The notes under the pieces were generated by a model. The model ran no database searches, was not told the origin of the DNA, and saw only the letters and a list, made by a program, of their open reading frames with translations. A stretch of DNA of 64,000 nt. It comes from GCA-002726655 sp046582185 (lineage in GTDB: Bacteria > Pseudomonadota > Gammaproteobacteria > Pseudomonadales > Azotimanducaceae). The stretch's first letter is position 1, and every line of letters begins with the position of its first letter. The translations under genes and the position numbers were made by a program. The stretch spans positions 1-64,000 of the forward strand of contig JAYGEX010000015.1 in the NCBI GenBank assembly GCA_046582185.1. The letters run 5' to 3'. Of this stretch, positions 26,979-36,077 are shown one piece after another.

Positions 26979-27365
26979 CTATTTTTCTTTCCAGGCGGGA
27001 ATACTTGTAAGGTCGTTAACCCAGTTCAATTTGTTGTCCGTGTAAGACTCAACTGAAGGCGTAAACGCGGCTGGTTCATCAAGGCTGCATAATGTGACAT
27101 CAATGATGTCCGGGTGACCAGTATTCGTGCAGAAGACAGGGGTGCCGCAGCTATTGCAAAATTCCCGGGTACCATCATCGGAAGACTTTAGCCGAGCCGG
27201 CTCACCTTTTACCAGGTGTACATTGCCCACGGGGACGATCATCCATGTTACGTAAGGTGCTGCGCTGGTGCGCCGGCACATTGTGCAATGACAATTCACG
27301 ACAGTGTAGTCACCATCGTCGAGATCGTATCGAACCTGTCGACAAAAACATCCGCCTGTAATCAT
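26979..27365 (-). CDS. GFA-domain (CENP-V-like) zinc protein
   Basis: 128 residues from ATG 27365; 14 further in-frame codons upstream lack an RBS. All zinc ligands of the glutathione-dependent formaldehyde-activating family are present: GGCFCRQVRYD (CxC), NCHCTMCRRTSAAPYVTW and FCNSCGTPVFC (CxxC). The true substrate of most members is unknown and formaldehyde activation should not be assumed. It lies upstream of the LysR fragment. Confidence 0.88.
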   Translation of the reverse strand: MITGGCFCRQVRYDLDDGDYTVVNCHCTMCRRTSAAPYVTWMIVPVGNVHLVKGEPARLKSSDDGTREFCNSCGTPVFCTNTGHPDIIDVTLCSLDEPAAFTPSVESYTDNKLNWVNDLTSIPAWKEK

Positions 27366-27457
27366 ATCAGTCTGCTCTCTGGTAACAATTGAATGAAGAT
27401 TGACCAATCATAAAAGAAACCGTATCAAATCAGTAATAGATTAAAAAAATACTATTG

Positions 27458-27472
27458 ATAGAAACTACCTAT
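27458..27472. promoter_or_regulatory. ATAG-N7-CTAT inverted repeat (LysR/OxyR-type half site)
   Basis: ATAG at 27458-27461 and CTAT at 27469-27472 are separated by seven bases, the arrangement of an OxyR half-operator and of many LysR boxes. A second ATAG/CTAT pair at the correct distance is not present. It lies 93 bases upstream of the GFA gene start and could have been the target of the neighbouring truncated LysR. Confidence 0.35.
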
Positions 27473-27656
27473 AAGTTGGCTTGAGATAGGCTCGAAATAG
27501 ATAGTTCCTGATATTCATTCACATATTCTATTAATGGCATTTTTTATATCAATTTCTGTTCCATCACCTTAGCGAATAATCTGTAGGACGTCATTAAAGC
27601 CTTCAACAGAGAGCAAGTGGAGCAGTCGGTAACACGGAAAACGGGAGAGGATAAAA

Positions 27657-27743
27657 ATGTTGAATATGGATCTTAGCCAACGAGTGGTCATACATACGCA
27701 GCAAAAAAATTGGACGGCAGGTTCACATCAAGGAATTTGGCGC
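27657..27743 (+). pseudogene. 5' fragment of a ChrR-like cupin gene
   Basis: After GGGAGAGG, ATG 27657 starts a peptide reading MLNMDLSQRVVIHTQQ, then KNWTAGSHQGIWR, which matches the beginning of ChrR-type cupin proteins (bacterial zinc cupins, anti-sigma or pollutant-response related). Similarity stops at about 27743 and the frame ends at TAG 27774-27776. From there the DNA encodes the siroheme-synthase fragment on the other strand. Only about 30 of over 200 residues survive, so it is non-functional. Confidence 0.6.
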
Positions 27744-27866
27744 AATAACGATGATTCGAGCTCCGGCAGAGACTAGTAATTCGGCCTTCCTAAATGCAAT
27801 TTCTCCGCCTCCGATAACAACGCAGATCTTCCCCTGGAGATTAAAATAAAGTGGCAAATAGTCCAT
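27723..27866 (-). pseudogene. cysG: 5' fragment of siroheme synthase (precorrin-2 dehydrogenase domain)
   Basis: ATG 27866 starts MDYLPLYFNLQGKICVVIGG, then GEIAFRKAELLVSAGARIIVIAPNSLM and TGA. This is the Rossmann beginning of CysG/Met8 (first strand VVIGGGEIA, second strand IIVIAP), normally followed by some 400 more residues including the SUMT domain. Everything after about residue 43 is missing; the DNA passes into the oppositely oriented cupin fragment with about 12 bases shared (27732-27743). A deletion joining two convergent genes explains both stubs. Confidence 0.75.
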
Positions 27867-27972
27867 GGCTAAGCAGTATTCTGAATAGGTTATTTCAACA
27901 TATGATTAAAACATCTGATAAGCAAGAACGAGCCCTCGCATAATATATGATTGATTTATTGACCAACACTTT

Positions 27973-29262
27973 CTATGCACCGTTTTTTATGCATCGAAGC
28001 ACCTCAGCCTGATAAGCTTTGCCTCTTTCATTCACAAGGTCGATGACATTCAGCGAAGTTGGTACGTAAGCAAAGCCGATTTTGTGCTCTGGGTGCCATT
28101 GAAAGAGCGACCCGCCAAGCCCCATCCAGCCGTAAAACCCTTCCCGGCCTTCATTAATAGCCTTTTGCATCCTGGTACTTGATTGATTGCATTCAGTGAA
28201 GTGTGCTACGCCGCCTTGGGTAAATGTCGTGTTGGTGAAGCCCATGTCTGCCTCAATAGGGTCTGCGTGTAGCGCAGCCCAGGCACCCTTATTTAAATAT
28301 TCTGTGCCGGCCCAGCTGCCGCCAGTCGCCATCATGGCTGCGATTTTCGCCAGGCCTCTCGCCGAACAGTTTGCGTTAGCGGAAGGGGTTTCACCCATGG
28401 CGATAGCGTGTTCATTGAAAAATTCTATTTTGTCCATGCCTTCAAATGGAGGAGGGGTGCCCTTTGTTGTTGACTGCCTCATACCGGGAAATATCCGCAT
28501 AAATTTAGCAATGATCTGAAAGATATTGAGTTCCATTTTCCTGTTTAGAAACTGAGGTTTTAGACTCTGCAGAAATTGAAATCGAATTCCAGGCAATGAT
28601 ATTTTCTCGACCCGCTGCAACTCATCTTCTCTGAGGCCAACAATCGCATCTGCCTCAAGGGGACCGCTTATATCTTCTCGCAGAAATTCACCCATGGTTC
28701 GACCTGCCGGATCTACTCGACGAAACAGCTCGTTAACAATCCAGCCTCTGGTGATCGCATGATATTCTCTTCTGCTACCACCATTTTTACGGTATTTTTG
28801 GATGTGACCTTCAATGAGCTTGCCAATTTTGTTCTGCTTGATATTAGCTGTGAGCAAGTCCTCGGGCTTGATTGAAGTATTGAAAGCGGCAAGCCCGGCC
28901 TCATGACGCATGAGGTCGCAGACTTTTAGTTCCCCTTTTCCATTGGCTCCAAACTCAGGCCAATAGTTGGTGATGTTAGCGTCGTAGCTAATGAGCCCTT
29001 TGCTAACGAGTGATGCAATAGCGATGGCTTCCAGACTTTTACCGCTGCTAAAGACATTGACGAGAGAATCTGGGGTAAAGCTGCCGCTGTCAGTTGTTGA
29101 CGCCCAGAGATCGACAACTTTTTCATCGCCATAATAGATGCAGAGTTGTGTATTTTTTTCTGCCAGTGTTTGCATCTTGTGTTCATACAATCTTCTTATC
29201 GATTCGAATCCAGGAGCAACTGTTCCCTCGATTCGGCATTGCATGTTCGCGCTGCGGCTCAT
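27973..29262 (-). CDS. Class C beta-lactamase-fold serine hydrolase (EstB-like)
   Basis: 429 residues. The SxxK nucleophile motif is FSSGKSLEAIAI, about residue 90; the Tyr motif is YHAITRGWIVNELFRRV (Y-H-A, as in EstB-type esterases); a third element lies near GWMGLGGSLFQWHP in place of KTG. No signal peptide, so cytoplasmic. Penicillin-binding-like esterase or carboxylesterase activity is likelier than antibiotic hydrolysis. GGAGTAAGAA precedes the ATG. It diverges from the GH2 gene. Confidence 0.88.
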   Translation of the reverse strand: MSRSANMQCRIEGTVAPGFESIRRLYEHKMQTLAEKNTQLCIYYGDEKVVDLWASTTDSGSFTPDSLVNVFSSGKSLEAIAIASLVSKGLISYDANITNYWPEFGANGKGELKVCDLMRHEAGLAAFNTSIKPEDLLTANIKQNKIGKLIEGHIQKYRKNGGSRREYHAITRGWIVNELFRRVDPAGRTMGEFLREDISGPLEADAIVGLREDELQRVEKISLPGIRFQFLQSLKPQFLNRKMELNIFQIIAKFMRIFPGMRQSTTKGTPPPFEGMDKIEFFNEHAIAMGETPSANANCSARGLAKIAAMMATGGSWAGTEYLNKGAWAALHADPIEADMGFTNTTFTQGGVAHFTECNQSSTRMQKAINEGREGFYGWMGLGGSLFQWHPEHKIGFAYVPTSLNVIDLVNERGKAYQAEVLRCIKNGA

Positions 29263-29465
29263 TTCTTACTCCAGTTCTCGTGCTGTGCAGTTCATCTGCT
29301 GTTTGGTGCGTCATCTATCACGACAAATTCCGGGTACTAGTTTAAGGTTGTTGTGCTTGAGACGCACCTTGATTCATTTCCTGAATAGATTTCCATTTAT
29401 CCTAGTGCGTCGATGCAAGTGGCTAAAAGTGATTAAATGGCTGTCTGTATTTTAGGGATTACGAG

Positions 29466-31238
29466 ATGTCAGAAATACCCAGACCTGAATATCCGAGGCC
29501 AACGCTTAAGCGAGACCACTGGCAGAACCTTAATGGCAAATGGCGCTTTCAAGCAGATCCTGGCGACTGCGGCTTAAACGAGAAATGGTATATGGAGGCC
29601 GATTTTAGTGACTCCATCGTCGTGCCATTCCCTATCGAGTCGGAAGCGTCGGGACAATACAACCTTCACCCTGCCGATATTAATTGGTATGCAAGGGATT
29701 TTCACCTTCCGTCGTCCTGGGAAGATCTACCGCTGGCGAACCAAACACTGTTGCACATTGGTGCCTGTGATCATTGGACTCGAGTATTTATAAACGGCCA
29801 GGAAGTGGGACAACACCGGGGTGGCTTTGTGCCTATCGATATCGATATCACACATGCACTGGCACCAGGCAATAACAAAGTAGTGGTTCGAGTAGAGGAT
29901 TCAGACTCGTGGACACAGCCGCGAGGCAAACAGGCGGGCACCACAAAATGGCCGATTGATTACGATACGGTGACGGGCATATGGCAAACCGTTTGGTTGG
30001 AGCCAGTACCCAAAGTGCACATTGATGCGATACACAGCCAGTTCAACCTGGGAACATCTGGTCTGACTTGTTGGATTGAAACGAACTGCCAAAATGAATA
30101 TAAACTTGAGGTTGAATTGCTTGAAGGCGGCAAGCAGCTCGCACAGGCAACTCACCATTATGACTCGCGAGCTGAGTCAAAAGTGCGGATGGACGTCGGC
30201 GACGCGAAATTATGGTCACCGGATTCTCCCACGCTTTATGAGCTAAAACTGAGCCTGTATAACGCTGATGGTATTTTGCAGGATGTGGTGCAGAGCTATG
30301 TGGGCTTGCGGGAAGTGGGCTGTGATAAAAATTCGATCACCCTGAATGGTAAACCAATATACCTCCGTGGCGTGTTGGATCAAGGCTACTTTGAGCAGGG
30401 TTGGTATACGGCTATCAGTGATGAGGCCATCAAGAAAGATGTAGAGCTCACTCTGGCACTCGGTTTTAACTGCGCAAGGAAACACCAGAAGATTGAAGAC
30501 CCAAGATATTTATACTGGGCGGATAAACTGGGTTTGCTCGTCTGGGAAGAAATGCCTTCCGGGCGAATTTTTAGTAATGAACTGGTCCGGACGCTTACCG
30601 ATGAATGGTTGGCAGTGCTGAAACGGGACCGCCAACACCCATGCATTATCGCCTGGGTTCCCTTTAATGAAAGCTGGGGTATCTGGAACCAGGTGGATAG
30701 GCCTGAGCAGCGCGCCTTTGTCGACGGCATTGTTGGCCTGACTCGCGCATTTGACCAATCAAGGCTGGTGGTTGGTAACGATGGTTGGGAGTATTCGGAG
30801 GGCGATTTGTGGACCCTTCATATTTATGAGGGTGAAACCAGCAGCATTGAAGAACGGTTGGATCAGTTGATGGTTGACCCTTCTGCGTCCCTCCATGGAA
30901 CCGAGAATGACGTCGGGCAGAGGATTGGCGCGTTACCGGGTGCGATAGTGGCGGGATTACCTATTCTGCTCACAGAATGCGGCGGCATCGGGTATACAGA
31001 AGCGGCACTTGATGGTGAGGAATTTTCCTATGGAGAACTGCCAGCGTCAGAGGCCGAATTACGGGAACGGTTCGTTCAGATCGCTAAAACCATTGGCACG
31101 GCGAAACAGTTGAGTGGTTTTGTCTGGACACAACTGACAGATGTGCAACAGGAGATCAACGGCGTATTGTATTTTGATAGAACCCCAAAATTACCCATTG
31201 AAGAAATAAGGCGGATAATGATGGGCATAGGGGGTTAA
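29466..31238 (+). CDS. Glycoside hydrolase family 2 enzyme
   Basis: 590 residues in the GH2 order: N-terminal jelly-roll sugar-binding domain (about 15-170, with LNGKWRFQADPGD and HIGACDHWTRVFINGQEVGQ), immunoglobulin-like domain (about 175-275), then a TIM barrel. The general acid/base Glu402 lies in WVPFNESWG and the nucleophile Glu504 in LLTECGG. The length is like beta-glucuronidases and short beta-galactosidases; specificity is not decidable. No signal peptide, hence cytosolic action on an imported glycoside. No sugar transporter or other glycan gene is adjacent. The stop overlaps the convergent GST-like gene by four bases. Confidence 0.92.
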   Translation: MSEIPRPEYPRPTLKRDHWQNLNGKWRFQADPGDCGLNEKWYMEADFSDSIVVPFPIESEASGQYNLHPADINWYARDFHLPSSWEDLPLANQTLLHIGACDHWTRVFINGQEVGQHRGGFVPIDIDITHALAPGNNKVVVRVEDSDSWTQPRGKQAGTTKWPIDYDTVTGIWQTVWLEPVPKVHIDAIHSQFNLGTSGLTCWIETNCQNEYKLEVELLEGGKQLAQATHHYDSRAESKVRMDVGDAKLWSPDSPTLYELKLSLYNADGILQDVVQSYVGLREVGCDKNSITLNGKPIYLRGVLDQGYFEQGWYTAISDEAIKKDVELTLALGFNCARKHQKIEDPRYLYWADKLGLLVWEEMPSGRIFSNELVRTLTDEWLAVLKRDRQHPCIIAWVPFNESWGIWNQVDRPEQRAFVDGIVGLTRAFDQSRLVVGNDGWEYSEGDLWTLHIYEGETSSIEERLDQLMVDPSASLHGTENDVGQRIGALPGAIVAGLPILLTECGGIGYTEAALDGEEFSYGELPASEAELRERFVQIAKTIGTAKQLSGFVWTQLTDVQQEINGVLYFDRTPKLPIEEIRRIMMGIGG

Positions 31239-32137
31239 GACGATTGCTTACGCCGAACGCGTACAGCCAAAAATATGATCGCTGGAACGGTAATTGGGAA
31301 AAATAACAACATCACTGATGTTCCGAGCCAGAACGACATTCTTTCGACAAACGTTGTGGCTTTCGGGCCTGTGCCCTTGGGTTCGAAGTATTGGCTGGAA
31401 TACAGGTGTTCGTAGTCACTAAACCGTTCATGCATTGTGGCTATCCATACGCGAATACGTTTCAATCGAGTGTCAATCAATAGAGAACTTAGTGGTGGCA
31501 CCTCGATGCTGCAATGACATTGAATCACGCCAAACAATAGAAAATCGAGACTGCCTGGTTCATCGCCGTTAATATAGGCGCCAGAACTTTGTTCCAGCCG
31601 GTCCTCCCAAAACAGGAACTGGTCCCCAAAGCTCGAAGGGTCCGTTTGCATACGGGTTCGTTTGCCAAAGGTAATCAACAGGAAGAAATAGAGAACAGCG
31701 AAACTTCTGAGAAAGTGATTTTTAAGGCGAACTATCACAGATGGATTTGTATCCCGGCTGTAACTAAAGTTGTTAAAAAATCGAAACGGATTATCTGCTC
31801 TGTGCATAACACCTTGCCAGGCATTTCCGACTTGCTTCATATCCTGGCTTGAGACTTCCCCATATCCTAAGGTGCCTAGAATGTCTGCAGATTCATACTG
31901 CCATTTTTCTCCTTTCATTCTTGCAGCTGGCATCATGATGCCTTGCCGGTTGAATAGTGTTAGCGTGGGTGCTGTTGTCAGCGCGTACGAGTTATTTTTG
32001 TCGTATAGACCCAGCAGCACTGCTTGCACCCAGGGTGAGTGATCAAGGCCGTAAACTTCCATCCCTGACGGGTCTCCTGATCTGGCTTTCTCCATTGGAT
32101 GCTCCGTTATTTGGTTCTGACCCGTAATCGCAGACAT
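31235..32137 (-). CDS. GST-like protein with C-terminal membrane helix
   Basis: 300 residues. After about 25 polar residues, MEVYGLDHSPWVQAVLLGLYD resembles the first strand and helix of a GST thioredoxin domain, and QFLFWEDRLEQSSGAYINGDEPGSLDFLLFGVIQ resembles the GST C-terminal domain. Unusual additions are a hydrophobic stretch in the middle (FAVLYFFLLITFG) and a strongly hydrophobic C-terminus (LGTSVMLLFFPITVPAIIFL) with a basic RVRRK tail, so it is probably membrane tethered. An internal start at 32095 is possible. Function unknown. Confidence 0.6.
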   Translation of the reverse strand: MSAITGQNQITEHPMEKARSGDPSGMEVYGLDHSPWVQAVLLGLYDKNNSYALTTAPTLTLFNRQGIMMPAARMKGEKWQYESADILGTLGYGEVSSQDMKQVGNAWQGVMHRADNPFRFFNNFSYSRDTNPSVIVRLKNHFLRSFAVLYFFLLITFGKRTRMQTDPSSFGDQFLFWEDRLEQSSGAYINGDEPGSLDFLLFGVIQCHCSIEVPPLSSLLIDTRLKRIRVWIATMHERFSDYEHLYSSQYFEPKGTGPKATTFVERMSFWLGTSVMLLFFPITVPAIIFLAVRVRRKQSS

Positions 32138-32344
32138 CCCGAATTAATTCCTTCGTATGTTATTGATTTCATAGTATAAGAATTTCAGCTACACCTGTAT
32201 TGCGTCAGACCTTGTCTACCTTACAATAATGTAAAAAATGTAGATCCAGATTTGTTAATCTGGAGTTGAAGATCCGATAAAACAATATGGTTCGTCAGAT
32301 CCCGCTGGGTCAAAAATTTTACAAATCCCGAGGGTCAGTGTCCC

Positions 32345-33382
32345 ATGCAAGCATATTCTATTAATTCCATCAAAGCCCAGGCGCAGATGCATCATGCTTA
32401 TTTTTTGGGGCTTCAGCTGATGATATCCACACGGAAGGGTCCGGAAGTGATGGAAGAGTGGATGTTCAAATTGTTTCGTCGACAACATCTGGAAAAATTT
32501 CTCAGCAGCTTTGAAAAATTGGGTTTAACGAACGAACCTGATGCGATTGCCTGTGCAAAATATCACGTCCTTTCCAATTCCATCGGTGGTGTACCCGTTG
32601 AATATATGGCCGAGAGCGATACAAAAGCCTGGGTTCGGTTTCGCTATCCGCGATGGATGTATCACGGTGCAACGATCTGTGGCGTGCCTGTTGGTGTCAG
32701 TCGGGGCTTCCTCCGCGGTTGGTACGCACACAATGGTGTCTCCCTAAAAAATCCACGTTTGGGTTTTGTTTGTGTTTCCGAAGATATGACAGGTGAATTT
32801 GGATTCTGCGGCTACTTCAAAGAATACGATCATGATCTTTCAGATGATGAGCGTTTGCAATTTGCGAAAGGAGAATTGCCGCCCGTTTATATTGAAGATG
32901 CGCAGCCCAAGCCACCTGTTGGCGAGTGGAATGAAGAGCGTCTGGAAAAAGCCAACAGGAACTATGCGATGGACTATATCCGCAACGGCCTTCGTACACT
33001 CACTGAAGTCATTGGCCCGGATGAAACCCGTGAATTAGGTGGGCTCGCTGCACGTTTGATCGGCTTGCAGTATTATCCAGAGAGTGCTTCAACCGTTGGC
33101 GCGAAAGACGGTACCGTTGTGGATGCTGCCGAGTTCCTGATCAAAATGATGCAGGGTATGGGAGATGAAGCTGTGCTGATTGATGGAACTGATGGTGAGG
33201 CAGGCATTGAGCACCGCGGTCTGCGCATTGTGAGAGGCATCGAAGGTGCAGATAGAAGACTGATGCTGGAAAATTGGCGCGAGCTTTGGCTGGGTACAAT
33301 CAGATCCCATCGTTTGATGATGGATCTGGACATGAAGCAAACAGGCGATGAAAAGCTGCTTTGGACAATAAGGCGGCTGTGA
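32345..33382 (+). CDS. Conserved-looking protein of unknown function, 345 aa
   Basis: 345 residues, no signal peptide, mixed alpha/beta. Notable parts: FYHV-type motif AIACAKYHVLSNSIGGVPVE, WVRFRYPRWMYHGATICGVP, GWYAHNGVSLKNPRLGFVCV, and a long charged helical second half. The layout faintly recalls ATC-hydrolase-like (L-2-amino-thiazoline-4-carboxylate hydrolase fold) proteins, but I would not assign it. Divergent from the GST-like gene, single gene. Confidence 0.7.
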   Translation: MQAYSINSIKAQAQMHHAYFLGLQLMISTRKGPEVMEEWMFKLFRRQHLEKFLSSFEKLGLTNEPDAIACAKYHVLSNSIGGVPVEYMAESDTKAWVRFRYPRWMYHGATICGVPVGVSRGFLRGWYAHNGVSLKNPRLGFVCVSEDMTGEFGFCGYFKEYDHDLSDDERLQFAKGELPPVYIEDAQPKPPVGEWNEERLEKANRNYAMDYIRNGLRTLTEVIGPDETRELGGLAARLIGLQYYPESASTVGAKDGTVVDAAEFLIKMMQGMGDEAVLIDGTDGEAGIEHRGLRIVRGIEGADRRLMLENWRELWLGTIRSHRLMMDLDMKQTGDEKLLWTIRRL

Positions 33383-33535
33383 AGGCAGAGTCTTTAAATA
33401 TTGTTTATGCGAGCGTTCTTGGGAAAAGTGTTATTGAGAAAAGCGCTACCCGTCAATAGTCACAACAATTATTCAAAAACGCATAACAAGCTTAAACATG
33501 ATGATGACTGGCAATAAACTTGTATCTGATCATGT

Positions 33536-34902
33536 TTAGTCCGTAAGCGCCTGATAGGTGAGCAGTTTGAATTCCCGACCCAGTCGTGTTCTATGGGGAA
33601 TACTCTAAACCATAAACAAGCCGATTAACTGTTCTTCAGGGTCGATTCAAAAGGGGGTTCCAGCTGCGCCACCCCAGTTATATTCGCCAACAGAACCCAG
33701 CTCGCCAACATCACCTGTGTTCAGAAGAACAGCGAAGCCTAAACCGAAGCCAAGCCCGATGCCGCGACGGCCAAAGCCCATCTTTTGTTCGCCAAGGTGA
33801 TTCATCGACATTAGCTCAACGCTTTTGGGTGACAGGATGCGTACGCCATCTAATTCACCACCATTGAGCATCATCTGACTGAATCTTAGATAATCCCGCG
33901 CGGTGGATACCATACCGCCGCCGCACCTTCAAATGTCGCACCTTCCATATATCCTGCACTCATTCTTGCTGAGGAAGGAACCAAGTGTTTTGATTTGCTG
34001 GTCTGAAAAAACATGACGCTGCCTTGTTGGATACCATCGGGCGAGTAAATTTGCGTCAGTCGATCCAGTTTTTCATTCGGCACGACGAAGCTTGTGTCAT
34101 GCATGTCCAGAGGTTCAAATAATCGCTTCTGCAAAAATTCACCAAAGGACATGCCCGAGAGGACTTCCACCAAACGCCCTTGTACATCCACTGAAACACT
34201 GTAGTGCCAGCGTGTTCCTGGTTCGTATTGAAGTGGAATCTGCCCGAGATCTTTTACAAAGGTAGCAAGATCCTTTTCGCGGAGAATACCCACCGCGCGA
34301 TATTGTTTATCAACCTCGGTATTGCCGAAGTACCCATAGCTGAAGCCGCTGGTATGCCGCATCAAATTCCGGATTGTTGGCTGACGTTTTGGTTTACGGG
34401 TCTGACCTTGCTTGTCTTGATCTCCCGCGCCTATAGTTGCGCTGTTGGTGCCGTCGGATACCGTTTTTGTTTCACCATCTGCAGTTGAAACGGCAACTTG
34501 AAGATCAGCTAATTCAGGGATATATCGAGCAACGGGATCATTCAGGAAGAACTTACCCTCCTCGTACAGCATCATCAGGGCAACGCTGGTGATTGGTTTT
34601 GACATGGAGTAAATGTGGTAGATGGCATCTTCAGTCATGGCTTTGTTGGCTTCGCGGTCGCTTAGGTCGTAGGTCTCGGAATAGATAATTTTACCGTTAC
34701 GGGCGATCAATCCCATTCCCCCAATCATAGTCCCGTCTTTAACGGCCTGGTTCATATGATGGGTAATTCGGTCCAGTCTCTCCTGGGAGACACCTTCTTT
34801 TTCGGGTTTGACAACGCGTATTTCCTTAGCGGAAGCATTGCTGGAGAAAAATATCGAGAATGAAACAAGAAGCAGGAAAACATTAGCCGAGCGATGGTTC
34901 AT
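33536..34902 (-). pseudogene. Class C serine hydrolase (beta-lactamase family), inactivated by three lesions
   Basis: From ATG 34902: a signal peptide (NVFLLLVSFSIFFSSNASA), SxxK in IYSMSKPITSVAL, YSV in GTRWHYSVSVDVQGRLVE. Near 33905 the coding text FEG runs into AAAVWYPPRG; restoring one G in the GGT-G-CGGCGGCGGT run gives FEGGGGGMVSTARDYLRFSQ, which continues in the other frame. Further on, the family Trp in AAGTxFWID reads TGA and the family Gln in FMVQS reads TAG, after which SIPHRTRLGREFKLLTYQAL runs to TAA at 33536. One frameshift and two nonsense changes make it a clear pseudogene. Confidence 0.92.
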
Positions 34903-34937
34903 TTTTTGGTATCCGTGATTGGAGCGGCACTTTAACA

Positions 34938-36074
34938 TTACTGGATATAACATGACTTGATATCGGTGATACGTTTGCCAGATGCCTGATCGAACAAATG
35001 TATGCCGTTATCTGCGATCTTAAGGTGCATAGATTGCCCCGGCGCGGAAATAAACGACCCGGGAAATTTGACGACAATATGCTTAGCTGATTTCCCCCCC
35101 TGGTCCATGGGTGATGATGGTTTGTCTGACTGTACCAGACAATGTACGAGCGTTTCTGAGCCGAGAGTTTCAACAGCTTCCACGATGCAGGAAAAGTCAG
35201 CATCTGCTGGTTCGCTGAGAATCAGTTTTTCCGGCCGAACACCGATAGTGACTGCCTGGCTTTTGGATAGCGGCGAAGGCACGGGATATGGTTTTCCTAT
35301 GCAAGTATCAATGATAATGGAAGAGCCGCCATCTGAGACAATGCCGTTGAAAAAATTCATTTCCGGCGTACCGATAAATCCTGCAACGTAAGTGCTTGAA
35401 GGATATTCGTAGATATTCTGCGGTGTATCTATCTGTTCGATGGTGCCTTCATTGAGTACGACCAATCGATCGGCGAGCGTCATGGCTTCAACTTGATCAT
35501 GGGTGACGTATAAGCTGGTGACACAGAGCCTTTGTTGCAATTCGCGTATTTCCATTCGCATTTGTGTTCGTAATTTGGCGTCAAGGTTAGACAGTGGTTC
35601 ATCAAACAGGAAAACAGAAGGTTCCCGAACGATGGCCCGCCCCATGGCGACGCGCTGTCTTTGCCCGCCGGAGAGCTCACGTGGTTTGCGTTCCAACAGT
35701 CCTTCAATCTGCAGCATATTGGCGGTTGATGTGACTCGCTTGCGGATAACTTCCTTCGGCAATTTCTTAAGTTTCAAGCCATATGCCATGTTGTTGAATA
35801 CATTCATGTGCGGGTACAGGGCGTAATTCTGGAAGACCATCGCAATATCCCTGTCTTTGGGTTCGACATCGTTTACCACTCGATCATCGATCAGGATTTC
35901 GCCTTTGCTTATTTCTTCCAGCCCAGCGACCATCCGCAACAAGCTCGACTTGCCACAGCCGGATGGGCCTACGATGACAAGGAATTCGCCATCTTTGATA
36001 TTCATGTTGATATCAAACAGTACCTGTGTGCTTCCATAGAATTTACTGACGTCTTTCAAGGTGACTGTTGCCAT
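34938..36074 (-). CDS. ugpC: Glycerol-3-phosphate ABC transporter ATPase
   Basis: 378 residues. Walker A GPSGCGKSS, Q-loop VFQNYALYPHMNVFNNMAYG, signature LSGGQRQRVAMGR, Walker B VFLFDEPLSNLD, H-loop YVTHDQVEAMTLADR, then the MalK/UgpC-type regulatory TOBE domain (VTIGVRPEKLIL). It energises uptake through UgpA/UgpE in the inner membrane. It is last of four genes ordered ugpB-ugpA-ugpE-ugpC, three bases after ugpE, as in many proteobacteria. Confidence 0.93.
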   Translation of the reverse strand: MATVTLKDVSKFYGSTQVLFDINMNIKDGEFLVIVGPSGCGKSSLLRMVAGLEEISKGEILIDDRVVNDVEPKDRDIAMVFQNYALYPHMNVFNNMAYGLKLKKLPKEVIRKRVTSTANMLQIEGLLERKPRELSGGQRQRVAMGRAIVREPSVFLFDEPLSNLDAKLRTQMRMEIRELQQRLCVTSLYVTHDQVEAMTLADRLVVLNEGTIEQIDTPQNIYEYPSSTYVAGFIGTPEMNFFNGIVSDGGSSIIIDTCIGKPYPVPSPLSKSQAVTIGVRPEKLILSEPADADFSCIVEAVETLGSETLVHCLVQSDKPSSPMDQGGKSAKHIVVKFPGSFISAPGQSMHLKIADNGIHLFDQASGKRITDIKSCYIQ

Positions 36075-36077
36075 GTG

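Noticed and set aside
27973..29262. Antibiotic-resistance beta-lactamase.
   Set aside because: Cytoplasmic, Y-H-A instead of Y-A-N and no clear KTG; it fits the EstB-like esterase group.
34938..36074. Assigning the ATPase to a generic maltose/sugar importer (malK/msmX).
   Set aside because: The permeases and binding protein match the Ugp system in sequence and gene order, so ugpC is the better name.
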